Part shown: piece by piece, positions 37,485 to 45,915 of the stretch
How positions within the stretch are numbered: the first letter of the stretch is position 1
Layout of the letters: each line of letters begins with the position of its first letter
Origin: Kitasatospora kifunensis
GTDB taxonomy: Bacteria; Actinomycetota; Actinomycetes; Streptomycetales; Streptomycetaceae
Assembly: GCF_014203855.1 (NCBI RefSeq)
Contig: NZ_JACHJV010000001.1
Coordinates: 3,348,001 to 3,412,000 of the forward strand
Length of the DNA: 64,000 bases
Direction: 5' to 3'
The notes under the pieces: model-generated
What the model was told of the DNA's origin: nothing
Databases searched by the model: none
What the model saw: the letters and a program-made list of their open reading frames with translations, nothing else
Translations under genes and position numbers: made by a program

Positions 37485-38013
37485 GGAGTCTTCTCGTCCC
37501 GTTGCGTCCAGGCGGAGCGCCCGGCCAACGTTCAGCTGCGGCCGGGCAGCTTGATGGGCCCGGCACTCGGTGCGCAGGGGCCGGGTCAGGCTCCCAGGGT
37601 ACGCCGAGCGGCCGACGGTGACGCCGTCAGTGGCCCATCAGCGGGCCGACCATGCGCATGACCTGCCGTTCGGACAGAAAGGCCGATTGTCAAGAAGTGG
37701 ACATACTCCTGTCACTGGGAGTCCATGGACGGCGCGCAGGATGGATCACGTGCCCGCCGCTCCAACCGTGGGGGATGGCGTAGTGGGACGAACGCATTCC
37801 GATGGGGGTCGGGGTGCGAGGCCGGGCGACCCTGGGTGGGGGCGCCCGCCCGATCGTCGGGAGTCGTGGCGCCCTTTCCTGGAGGGCGCCACGGGTCCTG
37901 GCCCAGGACCAGCCGAGTCCGTGCGAGGGTGCCGCTCCTCTTTCCGGTGATCTTTGTGCCGCACCGGTCCCATCCGCCGCCCGCGGGCCGAGCCGCTCCC
38001 TACGCTGACACCC
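37485..38013. other. 529-bp divergent intergenic region
   Basis: The stretch between mfd and the nucleotide-sugar dehydrogenase contains no ORF with host-like codon use. On the minus strand a TTGACA at about 37690 could be the -35 of a distal mfd promoter. The plus-strand half is presumed to hold the dehydrogenase promoter. No hairpin or repeat of note was found. Confidence 0.5.
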
Positions 38014-39285
38014 ATGCGCGTCGTCATCGCCGGTCAGGGCTACGTCGGACTCCCGCTCGCGGTTCGCGCCGCCGAGGTCGGCCACCAGGTCATCGGGTAC
38101 GACATCGACCGGCACCGGATCTCGCGGCTGACCGAGGGCGACTCGTACGTGGAGGACATCCCGAACGAGCGGCTGCGGCCGCTGCTCGCCGGCGGCGGGT
38201 ACCGGCCCTCCGCCGACCCGGCCGACCTGGCCGGCTTCGACATCGCCGTGATCACCGTGCCGACCCCGCTGCGCGACGGCGTGCCCGACCTCTCCTACAT
38301 CGAGGCCTCAGGGCGGCTGCTGGCCGAGCACCTGCGCCCGGGCGCCGTGGTGGTGCTGGAGTCCACCACCTACCCCGGGACCACCGAGGAGCTGCTCACG
38401 CCCCTGCTGGAGAAGGTCTCGGGGCTCAGCGCGGGCTTCGACTTCCACGTCGGCTACAGCCCGGAGCGGATCGACCCGGGCAACCGGCACTGGTGCCTGG
38501 AGAACACCCCGAAAGTGGTCTCCGGCATCGACACGGATTCGCTGCACGCGGTGGACGGCTTCTACCAGCAGCTGGTGGACCGCACCGTGCCGGTCTCCTC
38601 CTGCAAGGAGGCCGAGCTGACCAAGCTGCTGGAGAACACCTTCCGGCACGTCAACATCGCCCTGGTCAACGAGTTGGCGGTGTTCGCCCACGAGTTGGGG
38701 ATCGACATCTGGGAGGCGATCGACGCCGCCGCCACCAAGCCGTTCGGCTACCTGCGCTTCGACCCGGGCCCCGGCGTGGGCGGGCACTGCCTGCCGATCG
38801 ACCCCTCGTTCCTGTCCTGGCGGGTGGAACGGGCGCTCGGCCGCTCCTTCCGCTTCGTCGAGCTGGCCAACGACGTGAACAGCCACATGCCCGACTACGT
38901 GGTGCGCCGACTCACCAGCGCCCTCAACGAGCGCAGCCGGGCCGTCAAAGGCTCCCGCGTCCTGCTGCTCGGCCTCGCCTACAAGAAGAACACCGGCGAC
39001 GCCCGGGAGACCCCGGCCGCCCGGGTCGCCGAACTCCTCGCCCGGCTGGGCGCCGAAGTCCGCGCCGCCGACCCGCACGTGGCGGGCGTCCACCTGCCCG
39101 GCCAGCGCGGCCCGTTCGCGCACGTCACCCGGGTGACGGCGAGCCCGGAGGAGCTGTCGGCGGCCGACGCGGTGGTGCTGCTCGCCGACCACGACGACTT
39201 CGACTACGCCGCGATCACCGAGCACGCCCGCTACGTGCTGGACTGCCGCCGCCGACTGACGGGAGCGGCAGTCGAGGTGCTGTGA
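38014..39285 (+). CDS. Nucleotide-sugar dehydrogenase (UDP-sugar 6-dehydrogenase family)
   Basis: The 423-residue enzyme performs the double oxidation of a nucleotide sugar to its uronic acid. The N-terminal NAD fold starts MRVVIAGQGYVGLPLAVRAAEVGH. ESTTYPGTTEELL and GYSPERIDPGN are family motifs, and KEAELTKLLENTFRHVNIALVNEL is the central helix. The catalytic Cys lies in GVGGHCLPIDPSF, and the C-terminal UDP-binding domain includes LLLGLAYKKNTGDARETPA. Motifs fit the UDP-N-acetylmannosamine/UDP-glucose dehydrogenase group. The precise substrate is uncertain, since no glycan cluster surrounds it. Confidence 0.93.
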   Translation: MRVVIAGQGYVGLPLAVRAAEVGHQVIGYDIDRHRISRLTEGDSYVEDIPNERLRPLLAGGGYRPSADPADLAGFDIAVITVPTPLRDGVPDLSYIEASGRLLAEHLRPGAVVVLESTTYPGTTEELLTPLLEKVSGLSAGFDFHVGYSPERIDPGNRHWCLENTPKVVSGIDTDSLHAVDGFYQQLVDRTVPVSSCKEAELTKLLENTFRHVNIALVNELAVFAHELGIDIWEAIDAAATKPFGYLRFDPGPGVGGHCLPIDPSFLSWRVERALGRSFRFVELANDVNSHMPDYVVRRLTSALNERSRAVKGSRVLLLGLAYKKNTGDARETPAARVAELLARLGAEVRAADPHVAGVHLPGQRGPFAHVTRVTASPEELSAADAVVLLADHDDFDYAAITEHARYVLDCRRRLTGAAVEVL

Positions 39286-39325
39286 GCAGCCGGCCCCGAG
39301 CCGTGCTCAACGTGACCAGGCGGGC

Positions 39326-40696
39326 TCAGGTCCGCCGGCGTCCCACCGTGTTGGGCAGCGAGTCGAGCGCGACGGTGTCGTCGACGATCACGATCTTCGG
39401 GATGATCCTGGTCTCGTCCTCGGCCGCCGGGGCGTCCTGGGCCCCTGCGGCATCCTGGGCGCCCGGCGGCGGGGTGGCCGGGCGGGGCGGCACCGGCGGC
39501 TGGGCGGCACCGGCGGCCCGCAGGGCGGTGCGCGGGTCGACCGACTGGGTGACCGGCGGGCGGGCGGGCGCCGGCTGGGCGGGGGTCGGCCGGGTGAGGG
39601 CCGCGTCGCGCAGCTCGGCGGGCAGGCGCAGCACCGTGGTCGGCGCGTCCGCGCCGGCGGTCGGGGGCGCGGGCGCCTTGGCCGGGGCGGGCGGCAGCGG
39701 GACCTCGCCGGTGTCGGCCTCCGAATCGGCGGCCGGAGCCGTCGCAGCCGCTGCGGCGGGCGCTGCGGGCGCTGCGGGCGCTGCGGCCCGCGCGGGACCG
39801 GGCTCGCCCGGCTCGATCATCCCCACCGCCTTGCCGGTCAGCGAGGCCAGCGTGCCCTTGATGTGGTCCAGGTGCGTCTGCACCGTCTCCAGGCGCTTGT
39901 CGAACTCCGCGCGCTCCTCGGCGCTGGCCGTGTCGATCTTGTCGGCCTCGCGGCGGGCCTGCTCGACCAGGCGGTCGGCCTTGGCCTGCGCGTCGGTGTC
40001 GATCTGCTTGACCAGGCCGAGGATCGACTCGCGGTGCTGGTCGGCCTCCTTGAGCCGCCGCTCGGCGGCCTGCGAGATCTTGGCGTCCTCGGCGGCGGCG
40101 GCCGCCTCCTCGGCGGCGAACCGTTCGTCGGCGTCGCGGCGCCGCTCGGCCAGTGTGGCCTCGGCCTGCTCGCCCGCCTCGGCGGCGGCGACCCGGATCT
40201 GGGCGGCCGCGGCGGTCGCGGTGTCCCGGATCGAGCGAGCCTCGGCGTCGGCCTCGCCGCGCAGCTTCTCGGCCTCGGCGCGGGTGCGCTCCTCGGTGCG
40301 GCGGGCGGCCAGGTCGGCCTCGGTGCGGGTGGCGGTCGCGTAGGCGGCGGCCTCGGCCTGCTGCTCCTGACCGGCCTGGTAGGTCTCGTCGCGGGTGTCC
40401 TCGGCGAACCGCTCGGCCTTCTCGCGCACCTGGCGGGCCTCGTTGTCGGCGATCGCCATCAGGTCGGCGGCCTGCTCGCTGAGCGTGCCGTAGTCCGGCT
40501 CGGGCGCCTCCGCGGCGGCCTTGCGGGTGGCCTCCAGGACCGCCTCGAGCTCGCGGATCTGCGCGCCGAGCCAGCTCAGCCGCTGCCAGGCCTCGTCCCG
40601 CTGGGCGGTCAGCGCGACCAGCGCGCGGTCGACCTGCTCGGGCGCGTAACCGCGCCGGGCAGCGGTGAAGCCGTACGACGGGATGGCGTCGCTCAT
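39326..40696 (-). CDS. DivIVA-like coiled-coil protein
   Basis: The 456-residue protein has an N-terminal DivIVA-type segment (PSYGFTAARRGYAPEQVDRALVAL), then an Ala/Glu/Arg-rich coiled coil from about residue 30 to 290, then a Pro/Ala-rich disordered tail ending TVALDSLPNTVGRRRT. Proteins of this build are often annotated as cellulose-binding in Streptomyces. They relate to the polarity and cytoskeletal coiled-coil proteins that act near hyphal tips; that role is inferred. The tail contains VLRLPAEL and ETRIIPKIVIVDD stretches with threonines that could be phosphorylated. It is convergent with the nucleotide-sugar dehydrogenase gene. Confidence 0.85.
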   Translation of the reverse strand: MSDAIPSYGFTAARRGYAPEQVDRALVALTAQRDEAWQRLSWLGAQIRELEAVLEATRKAAAEAPEPDYGTLSEQAADLMAIADNEARQVREKAERFAEDTRDETYQAGQEQQAEAAAYATATRTEADLAARRTEERTRAEAEKLRGEADAEARSIRDTATAAAAQIRVAAAEAGEQAEATLAERRRDADERFAAEEAAAAAEDAKISQAAERRLKEADQHRESILGLVKQIDTDAQAKADRLVEQARREADKIDTASAEERAEFDKRLETVQTHLDHIKGTLASLTGKAVGMIEPGEPGPARAAAPAAPAAPAAAAATAPAADSEADTGEVPLPPAPAKAPAPPTAGADAPTTVLRLPAELRDAALTRPTPAQPAPARPPVTQSVDPRTALRAAGAAQPPVPPRPATPPPGAQDAAGAQDAPAAEDETRIIPKIVIVDDTVALDSLPNTVGRRRT

Positions 40697-40859
40697 CTGC
40701 TGTCTTCCCCTCAGTGCCGGCTGGGCACGATGTTGGCTGGCTGGGTCGGTCGATACCCGTTGTTACCCAGAGCTACCTGGTCGTAGCCTCTCGGCTGCTG
40801 CGATCCTCTTGACCTATTTTGCGCAGATCATCTGGAAAGCCCAAGGAAACGACACCACC

Positions 40860-40893
40860 GGCTGGGGCCGCACCCGCAGGCGCGACCCCAGCC
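40860..40893 (-). terminator. Terminator downstream of the toxin-immunity fusion gene
   Basis: GGCTGGGG (40860-40867) pairs with CCCCAGCC (40886-40893) across an 18-nt partly paired loop. It lies 16 bp past the stop of the SUKH-4 fusion gene. Confidence 0.65.
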
Positions 40894-40909
40894 CCAGCCG
40901 TACTGACGG

Positions 40910-43342
40910 CTAGAGCAGGCCGTCCCAGAACTGCTCCAGGAGGACCGCCCACCAGGTGTCCGGTGCCTGGAGGGCGGCCGGGTCGATCGCGGCCAGCTCG
41001 GCCTGGAAGTCGGTGGTCCAGCGCCCGGCCTGATCCGGGGTCAGGCCGTAGCGCAACGGCCACATCCGACCGAGCAGGGCGAGCGACCGGACGAACTCCG
41101 GTACACCGGTGTTGACGAACCGCGGGGCCTGCGCGGTTCCCTCCAGATCCACCGCGACCACGGCCGCTGTGCCGTACTGCACACAGAGCTGGCGTCCGTA
41201 GTCGTTGCCCAGCACCAGGTAGCCGCCCGCATCGGGTGCGGCCTGGCGGCCCCGCTCGGCGGCCAACTCGGCCAGCGTCGGGATCGGCCGGTTCTCCGGT
41301 GCGTGCGCCCAGAAGAACGGGCCGAAGCTGGTCGGCAGGCCGGCCCAGACCAGGGTCTGCGCCACCACCTCGGGCACTCCCTGCCGGGAGACCGCCCGCT
41401 GCTCATAGCGGAAGACGCCGGGGCCGAAGTACTGCGCCAGCTCGGCACCGAGCTGCTGCGGCGGGATCGGCGCACTGGGCGGGATGCTCCCGGGCGCGGG
41501 CAGCGGCACCCGCTGCGGACGCGGCCGGCGCGGGCCCGCGGCCAGCTGGTGCAGCTCGTCCAGGTGGTTGAGCAGGTGGGCCATGCCGGCCTGGCGGGCC
41601 TGGTGCTCGCGGCCGTACCCGGCGGTGTGGGTGATCCGCACGTTCGGCCAGGAGGAGGCGATCAGCCGGGCGCAGTAGCCGCCGGGCAGGTCGCAGGCCT
41701 CCAGCTCGGTGTGCAGCTCCAGCACCTGCTCAGCGGGCACACCGAGGCGGCGCAGCTCCTGCAGGATCCGCCACTCCGGGTGCGGGGTGCCGGGCTCGCT
41801 GCGGTGCATCACCTTCTGCTCCGAGCCGTCCGGCGCGCGGTAGCTGAGCACGGCCAGGTAGCCGGGGCCGACCGTCGGCACGCCCGGCGGCACCGGGGCG
41901 CCCTGCGGCGGCAGCCCGGGTACCGGTGCGGCCGCTCCGGGGACGCCGGGGCCACCGGGAACGCCAGGCCCGCCAGGCCCACCGGGGAAGCCGGGGCCGC
42001 CGGGGACGGCCGAGGCCAGCTGGGTCGCGGCCTGCGCCACGCCACCGCCAGGAGCACCCTGGCGCGGCGGCAGCACGGCCTTGCTGGTGTCGGCGTCGGA
42101 CAGGTCGTCGGCGCCGGCGGCGGGCGCCGGCACGGGTGCACCGCGCAGCGCGCCGGGCGGCGGGGGCGGCGGCGCACCGACGCCACCGCGACCACCCGCC
42201 GGGGGCGCCACCGGCGCACCGGGGTGAGCGGGCGCACCCCGCAGCGCACCGGGCGGCGGAGGCGGCGGCGTGCTACCGGCCGCCCGACCGGTCGCGGCCG
42301 CCGGGGCCGGCGCGGCGCTGCCGCCCGTGTGCAGCAGACCGCCGGGCGGCGGGGGCGGCGGCGCACCGACGCCACCACGACCACCCGCCGGGGGCGCCAC
42401 CGGCGCACCGGGCAGGCCCATCAATCCGGGTGGGCCATCGGTGGCGAGCATGGTCGCCGCGTACTCGACACCGGGCCCGGAGGCGGGCGGGGCACTCGGT
42501 GCGGGTGCGGGCACAGGCGCGGGCGCAGGGGCGGACGCCACCGGCGCACCGGGCAGGCCCATCAACCCGGGCGGGCCGTCGGTGGCGAGCATGGTCGGCG
42601 CGTACCCGCCCACCGGCCCAGCGGGCGCAGCAGGAGCAGGAGGGGCCGGGACCGGGGCCGGGTCGGCTTCGGGCACGGGTGCGGGTGCGGGCGCCGCGGG
42701 CGGCGGCATCCGGACCGTCATCGCATCCGGCGGCGTGGCCGGGGCGAGCGGCTGCTCCTCGCCGTGCTCCGCCAGCTCCCAGCTGGGCGGCGGCGCGAGC
42801 ATGGTGGGCTCGTCGCCGGCCGGGCGATCCGAGAGCGGCGGCGCCGTCAGCACGGCGGGCGCGGGCTCAGGCATGGGTGCGGGCGCAGGTGCGGGCGCGG
42901 GCGCGGCCACCGGGGCGGCCGCAGCAGGCGCGGCCTCCTGCCCCGCCCCCAGCCGCTCCGCCTCGGCGGCGATGGCCGCGGCGCCGGCGTCCAGCACCCA
43001 CTGCGGCGGGCTGAGCAGGAAGGAGGTCGCCTCGATCGGCCCGGGCGCGGGCTTGGCCGCCCCGGGGAGACCGGCCCCGGCCGGCCGGCCGTACTGCTCC
43101 TCGTAGCGGCGGACCACCTCGTTGACCGGCAGCGCGGGCCAGAGCGTGCTCGCCCCGGTGTCCCGGGAGATCACCAGCTTGACCGCCCCGCCGTCCGAGG
43201 AGGGGCCGCCGTCGCGGTCCTCGGCCCAGCAGACGAAGCCGAGGTCGAACTCCCGCACCCGCACCTCGCGCTGCTGGAAGTGCGACACCCCGCCGTTGAT
43301 CCACTCCGTCGCCAGGTCCTGTGCCTGCGCGTACGTCACCAT
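40910..43342 (-). CDS. YrhB-like / repeat linker / deaminase / SUKH-4 fusion protein
   Basis: The 810-residue protein has four parts. Residues 1-85 resemble the small YrhB-type immunity-like domain (AQDLATEWINGG, LGFVCWAEDRDGG, YEEQYGRPAG). Residues 90-490 are a Pro/Ala/Gly linker with internal repeats of PGLMGLPGAPVA, PTMLA and GRGGVGAPPPPPPG. Residues 496-600 look like an XOO_2897-type nucleic-acid deaminase: HPEWRILQELRRLG (H521, E523), then C550 and C557 in LEACDLPGGYC. Residues 631-810 are a SUKH-4 immunity domain (FGPFFWAHAPENRPIPTL; YLVLGNDYGRQLCV). There is no secretion signal. A predicted toxin thus sits in one chain with its immunity fold. Domain names rest on motif recognition only. 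Confidence 0.78.
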   Translation of the reverse strand: MVTYAQAQDLATEWINGGVSHFQQREVRVREFDLGFVCWAEDRDGGPSSDGGAVKLVISRDTGASTLWPALPVNEVVRRYEEQYGRPAGAGLPGAAKPAPGPIEATSFLLSPPQWVLDAGAAAIAAEAERLGAGQEAAPAAAAPVAAPAPAPAPAPMPEPAPAVLTAPPLSDRPAGDEPTMLAPPPSWELAEHGEEQPLAPATPPDAMTVRMPPPAAPAPAPVPEADPAPVPAPPAPAAPAGPVGGYAPTMLATDGPPGLMGLPGAPVASAPAPAPVPAPAPSAPPASGPGVEYAATMLATDGPPGLMGLPGAPVAPPAGGRGGVGAPPPPPPGGLLHTGGSAAPAPAAATGRAAGSTPPPPPPGALRGAPAHPGAPVAPPAGGRGGVGAPPPPPPGALRGAPVPAPAAGADDLSDADTSKAVLPPRQGAPGGGVAQAATQLASAVPGGPGFPGGPGGPGVPGGPGVPGAAAPVPGLPPQGAPVPPGVPTVGPGYLAVLSYRAPDGSEQKVMHRSEPGTPHPEWRILQELRRLGVPAEQVLELHTELEACDLPGGYCARLIASSWPNVRITHTAGYGREHQARQAGMAHLLNHLDELHQLAAGPRRPRPQRVPLPAPGSIPPSAPIPPQQLGAELAQYFGPGVFRYEQRAVSRQGVPEVVAQTLVWAGLPTSFGPFFWAHAPENRPIPTLAELAAERGRQAAPDAGGYLVLGNDYGRQLCVQYGTAAVVAVDLEGTAQAPRFVNTGVPEFVRSLALLGRMWPLRYGLTPDQAGRWTTDFQAELAAIDPAALQAPDTWWAVLLEQFWDGLL

Positions 43343-43427
43343 GCCGGGACCGCCTCCGCCTTCTGCGCCACCACTGCCTCGCCTGTCCTCTCGCTCCGGC
43401 CGATCGCCGTACCGACCGCCGCGCGCC

Positions 43428-44429
43428 TCACGGCACCGACACCGCGCGGGCGAACCCGCCGTCCACCATCAGCTCCGCGACCGTCTCCAGCTCCGGCGGG
43501 CTACCGGCCAGCCGGAGCAGGAAGTCGTCGAAGGTGTCACCGCAGGGCAGCAGCAGCCGTCGCACCCGGTCGGGCGCCTCTTCGGGGGCACCGGTGTCGC
43601 GAGCGTCGTCGTAGAGGCAGAACCAGACCGAACCCGGCTGCTCGCCGCGCACCTTGAGCGCCAGGATGCCGCCCTGGGCGTAGGCGATGCCGAGGAAGTC
43701 CTTGGTCAGGTGGTCCCGCAGGCACTTGTTGGCGTAGACCAGGTCATCGACCCCGTACTCCTCACTGAGCGTCAGGAACGGCTGGTCGAGCAGGAGTCCG
43801 AGGTCGGTGTCGAGCGCCACGCCCGCCGGGGCCCGGCCGCCGGCCAGCTTGAGGAAGCCGCGGTAGGCCCCGGGCAGCCGGTAGCCGAGCCGCTCCTCGG
43901 CCGCCTGCACCAGGTCCTCACTGACGCTCAGCGGGTCGCCGCCCTCCTTGGCGAGCGGGAAGTGCACGGCCTTGCGCTCCTGCAGCGGGCGCGTGCCGCG
44001 CTTGGTGTGGTCGGCGCCCGAGCGGACCAGGCCGCCGTGGTGGCGCAGCAGCGCCTTGACCTCGACCGGGACCAGCTCCATCCGCCGCCAGCCGGGCGCC
44101 GCGCCGCCGACCGCGTGGTGCCAGGTCCAACCCGCCGGGGTGGCCACGGCGCACTCCTGCTCGGCCCACAGCTCATGGCCCTGGCTGAACAGCGCGGCGT
44201 TGGCCGACACGTAGTCGGTCAGCCGCAACTCGTCCACGCCGAAACCCTCGGGCGGGTCCGCCACCTCGGCGACCGCCGCGGCGTACGGACGGAAGTCCGG
44301 GTAACCCTGGGCGTCGACCCGTACCCCCTCGGGGTACTTGGCCGCCCGTACCGGGTCGGGAAAGTGAACCACCTGACCCGCGTAGGCCGCGTTGGGCGCG
44401 GCGGCGGTGCCGGGCCGACCTGTCGTCAT
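43428..44429 (-). CDS. WHH-type nuclease / SMI1-KNR4 (SUKH) fusion protein
   Basis: In this 333-residue protein, residues 20-150 resemble toxin nucleases of the HNH/WHH type. AKYPEGVRVDAQGYPDFRPYA is a pretoxin-like lead. The catalytic pattern WTWHHAVGG (W103, H104, H105) is followed by RRMELVPVEVKALLRHHGGL (H130, H131) and GTRP. Residues 155-325 form a SMI1/KNR4 SUKH domain (VQAAEERLGYRLPGAYRGFLKLAGG; FLGIAYAQGGILALKV; CGDTFDDFLLRL), normally the antidote to such nucleases. There is no signal peptide. It lies 85 bp upstream of the deaminase-SUKH-4 gene on the same strand, probably as an operon. Confidence 0.8.
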   Translation of the reverse strand: MTTGRPGTAAAPNAAYAGQVVHFPDPVRAAKYPEGVRVDAQGYPDFRPYAAAVAEVADPPEGFGVDELRLTDYVSANAALFSQGHELWAEQECAVATPAGWTWHHAVGGAAPGWRRMELVPVEVKALLRHHGGLVRSGADHTKRGTRPLQERKAVHFPLAKEGGDPLSVSEDLVQAAEERLGYRLPGAYRGFLKLAGGRAPAGVALDTDLGLLLDQPFLTLSEEYGVDDLVYANKCLRDHLTKDFLGIAYAQGGILALKVRGEQPGSVWFCLYDDARDTGAPEEAPDRVRRLLLPCGDTFDDFLLRLAGSPPELETVAELMVDGGFARAVSVP

Positions 44430-44704
44430 CTGGGTGCCCCCACTGCGCTGAAGCCGATTTCGCTAGCCACCAGGGTATGGGGTCCCGCATTCGGACGGCC
44501 GCCCTGGTCCGGCGGCCGGGGCGAACCGGAGCCTTGTGACCGACTTGTGAACAATCGGTGTCCCTGACGGAGTCTCAGTACACGCGCCCGCCCCCCGAGT
44601 GATCCACTGTCCGAAACGTTTGGCAGGCTGACGTTCCGAGCGGGTCCACGCGGCCGGCCCGAACGAACCCGACAGGACGAGCCGACAGAGCGAGAGGAGC
44701 AGCC
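44430..44704. promoter_or_regulatory. Divergent promoter region of the toxin-immunity locus
   Basis: This 275-bp gap separates the two minus-strand fusion genes from the plus-strand deaminase/SUKH-3 pair, so one region should drive both halves. It has lower GC than its surroundings. I saw no clear operator. GAGAGGAGCAGCC just before 44705 is the ribosome site for the YwqJ-type gene. Confidence 0.5.
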
Positions 44705-45169
44705 GTGGACGAGGGTCACCCGGTCGCACCGCTGCTGCGCCATCACCGGGACAGCCTGCTGCCCGCCGTGGCCGCCGCACTCTCCCTGCGCGGGGGCGAG
44801 GTGCACACGCTGGCCGGCCGCAAGGCCGATCAGGAGCCCGCGCTGCACCCGCTGGTCGGCGATTTCCTGACCAGACTCCCGCTGGAGCACCGCGAACGGT
44901 TCACCGGGCGCTGTCCGGAGGCCGTCCTGCTCTCCCAGTACCTGACCACGGTGGACCAGAGCCGCTCCAAGCGCGCCGCGAAGAAGCCGCTGAGCCTGCA
45001 CGACGCCCGCAAGGCGCTCAAGGGCGCCAAGCTGACCACGGTGCGGATCCGCGAGCAGGACGACCCGGCGCACGGCACCCACGCGCCGCCCTGCCGCTCC
45101 TGCGCACCGCTGCTCGACCACTTCACGGTGCAGAGCGTGGTGGTCGGCCCCAGGTCCGATCCGGCTTAG
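44705..45169 (+). CDS. YwqJ-related putative deaminase
   Basis: The 154-residue single-domain protein shows the zinc-dependent deaminase signature in YwqJ form: a CPE block (GRCPEAVLLSQYL, C70 and E72), and PPCRSCAPLLDHF (C130, C133) after KLTTVRIREQDDPAHG. YwqJ-like domains are usually C-terminal toxin tips of secreted polymorphic toxins. Here the domain stands alone with no leader. GTG 44705 has GGAG 5 nt upstream. The SUKH-3 gene follows 82 bp downstream, so the two may be a toxin-antidote pair, or the enzyme may act on host nucleotides or RNA. Confidence 0.83.
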   Translation: MDEGHPVAPLLRHHRDSLLPAVAAALSLRGGEVHTLAGRKADQEPALHPLVGDFLTRLPLEHRERFTGRCPEAVLLSQYLTTVDQSRSKRAAKKPLSLHDARKALKGAKLTTVRIREQDDPAHGTHAPPCRSCAPLLDHFTVQSVVVGPRSDPA

Positions 45170-45251
45170 CAGGCCCGCGGGTCCCACCACCACCCTCCGC
45201 GGACCCGCAACCACCCGGCGCCGCCCCTGTCCCCCTACCCCGGAGTCCCCC

Positions 45252-45791
45252 CTGAACCCGCTCACGTCACCGGCCGCAGGCCCAGCGCCCGCCGGCGCGC
45301 GCTCCCAGCCCCGGTTCCCCGCCGACGTCGCGGCCGCGCTCAAGCAGGCCGGCTGGCACCCGGGACGCTGGGAGATCCGACGCGCGGAGCAGTGGGCCGA
45401 CCAGTTGCTCTCCCGGCACGCCCCCGACGACGTCCCGCACGCGGTCTTCCCCGCCGCCATCGAGGCCTGGGCCGAGTTCGGCGGGCTCTCCTTCGACCTG
45501 AGCGGTGCCGGGCGGGAGCTGGCCCGCACCCCGTTCCTGCTCGACCCGATCTGCGGCCTGCACCTGCCGCGCACCCTGGCCGACCTGTCGCGCGCGCTGG
45601 ACAGCAGGGTGGCACCGCTGGGCGAGGAGCGGTACGGCCAGGCCCTGCTCGCGATCGACGAGGCCGGGCGGGTCTTCAGCCTCGACCACACCGGTGAGTG
45701 GTTCCTGGGCGCCGATCTCGACCAGGCGGTCACCACGCTGGTCCTCGGCACCCGCCCGGAGCGGCTGCGGACGGTCGCCGACGCCGTGTAA
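45252..45791 (+). CDS. SUKH-3 family immunity-type protein, probable CTG start
   Basis: The conserved SUKH-3 N-terminus (FPADVAAALKQAGWHPGR) lies upstream of any in-frame ATG, GTG or TTG that could start it. The first such codon, TTG 45405, would delete it. CTG 45252 has GGAG at a 6-nt spacing, the best ribosome site in the frame, giving 179 residues. The remainder (AIEAWAEFGGLSFDL; VFSLDHTGEWFLGADLDQAV) is typical of SUKH-3, an immunity fold that neutralises nucleic-acid-targeting toxins. It is downstream of, and probably co-transcribed with, the YwqJ-type deaminase gene. Confidence 0.8.
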   Translation: MNPLTSPAAGPAPAGARSQPRFPADVAAALKQAGWHPGRWEIRRAEQWADQLLSRHAPDDVPHAVFPAAIEAWAEFGGLSFDLSGAGRELARTPFLLDPICGLHLPRTLADLSRALDSRVAPLGEERYGQALLAIDEAGRVFSLDHTGEWFLGADLDQAVTTLVLGTRPERLRTVADAV

Positions 45792-45915
45792 GAGGGCCGG
45801 TCAGCGCACTGGGTTCAGCACAGATGTGAAGCTTCCGCGCGAACTTCGCGCGGCCAACCCTAAGCCAGCCTGAAGTCGGGCCGGCTCAACCCCTGCCGGC
45901 TCAACCCCTGCCGCC

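Noticed and set aside
41900..42620. The regularly repeated DNA in the SUKH-4 fusion gene considered as a CRISPR or satellite array.
   Set aside because: It stays in frame, has irregular spacing and encodes a Pro/Ala/Gly linker; there are no unique spacers.
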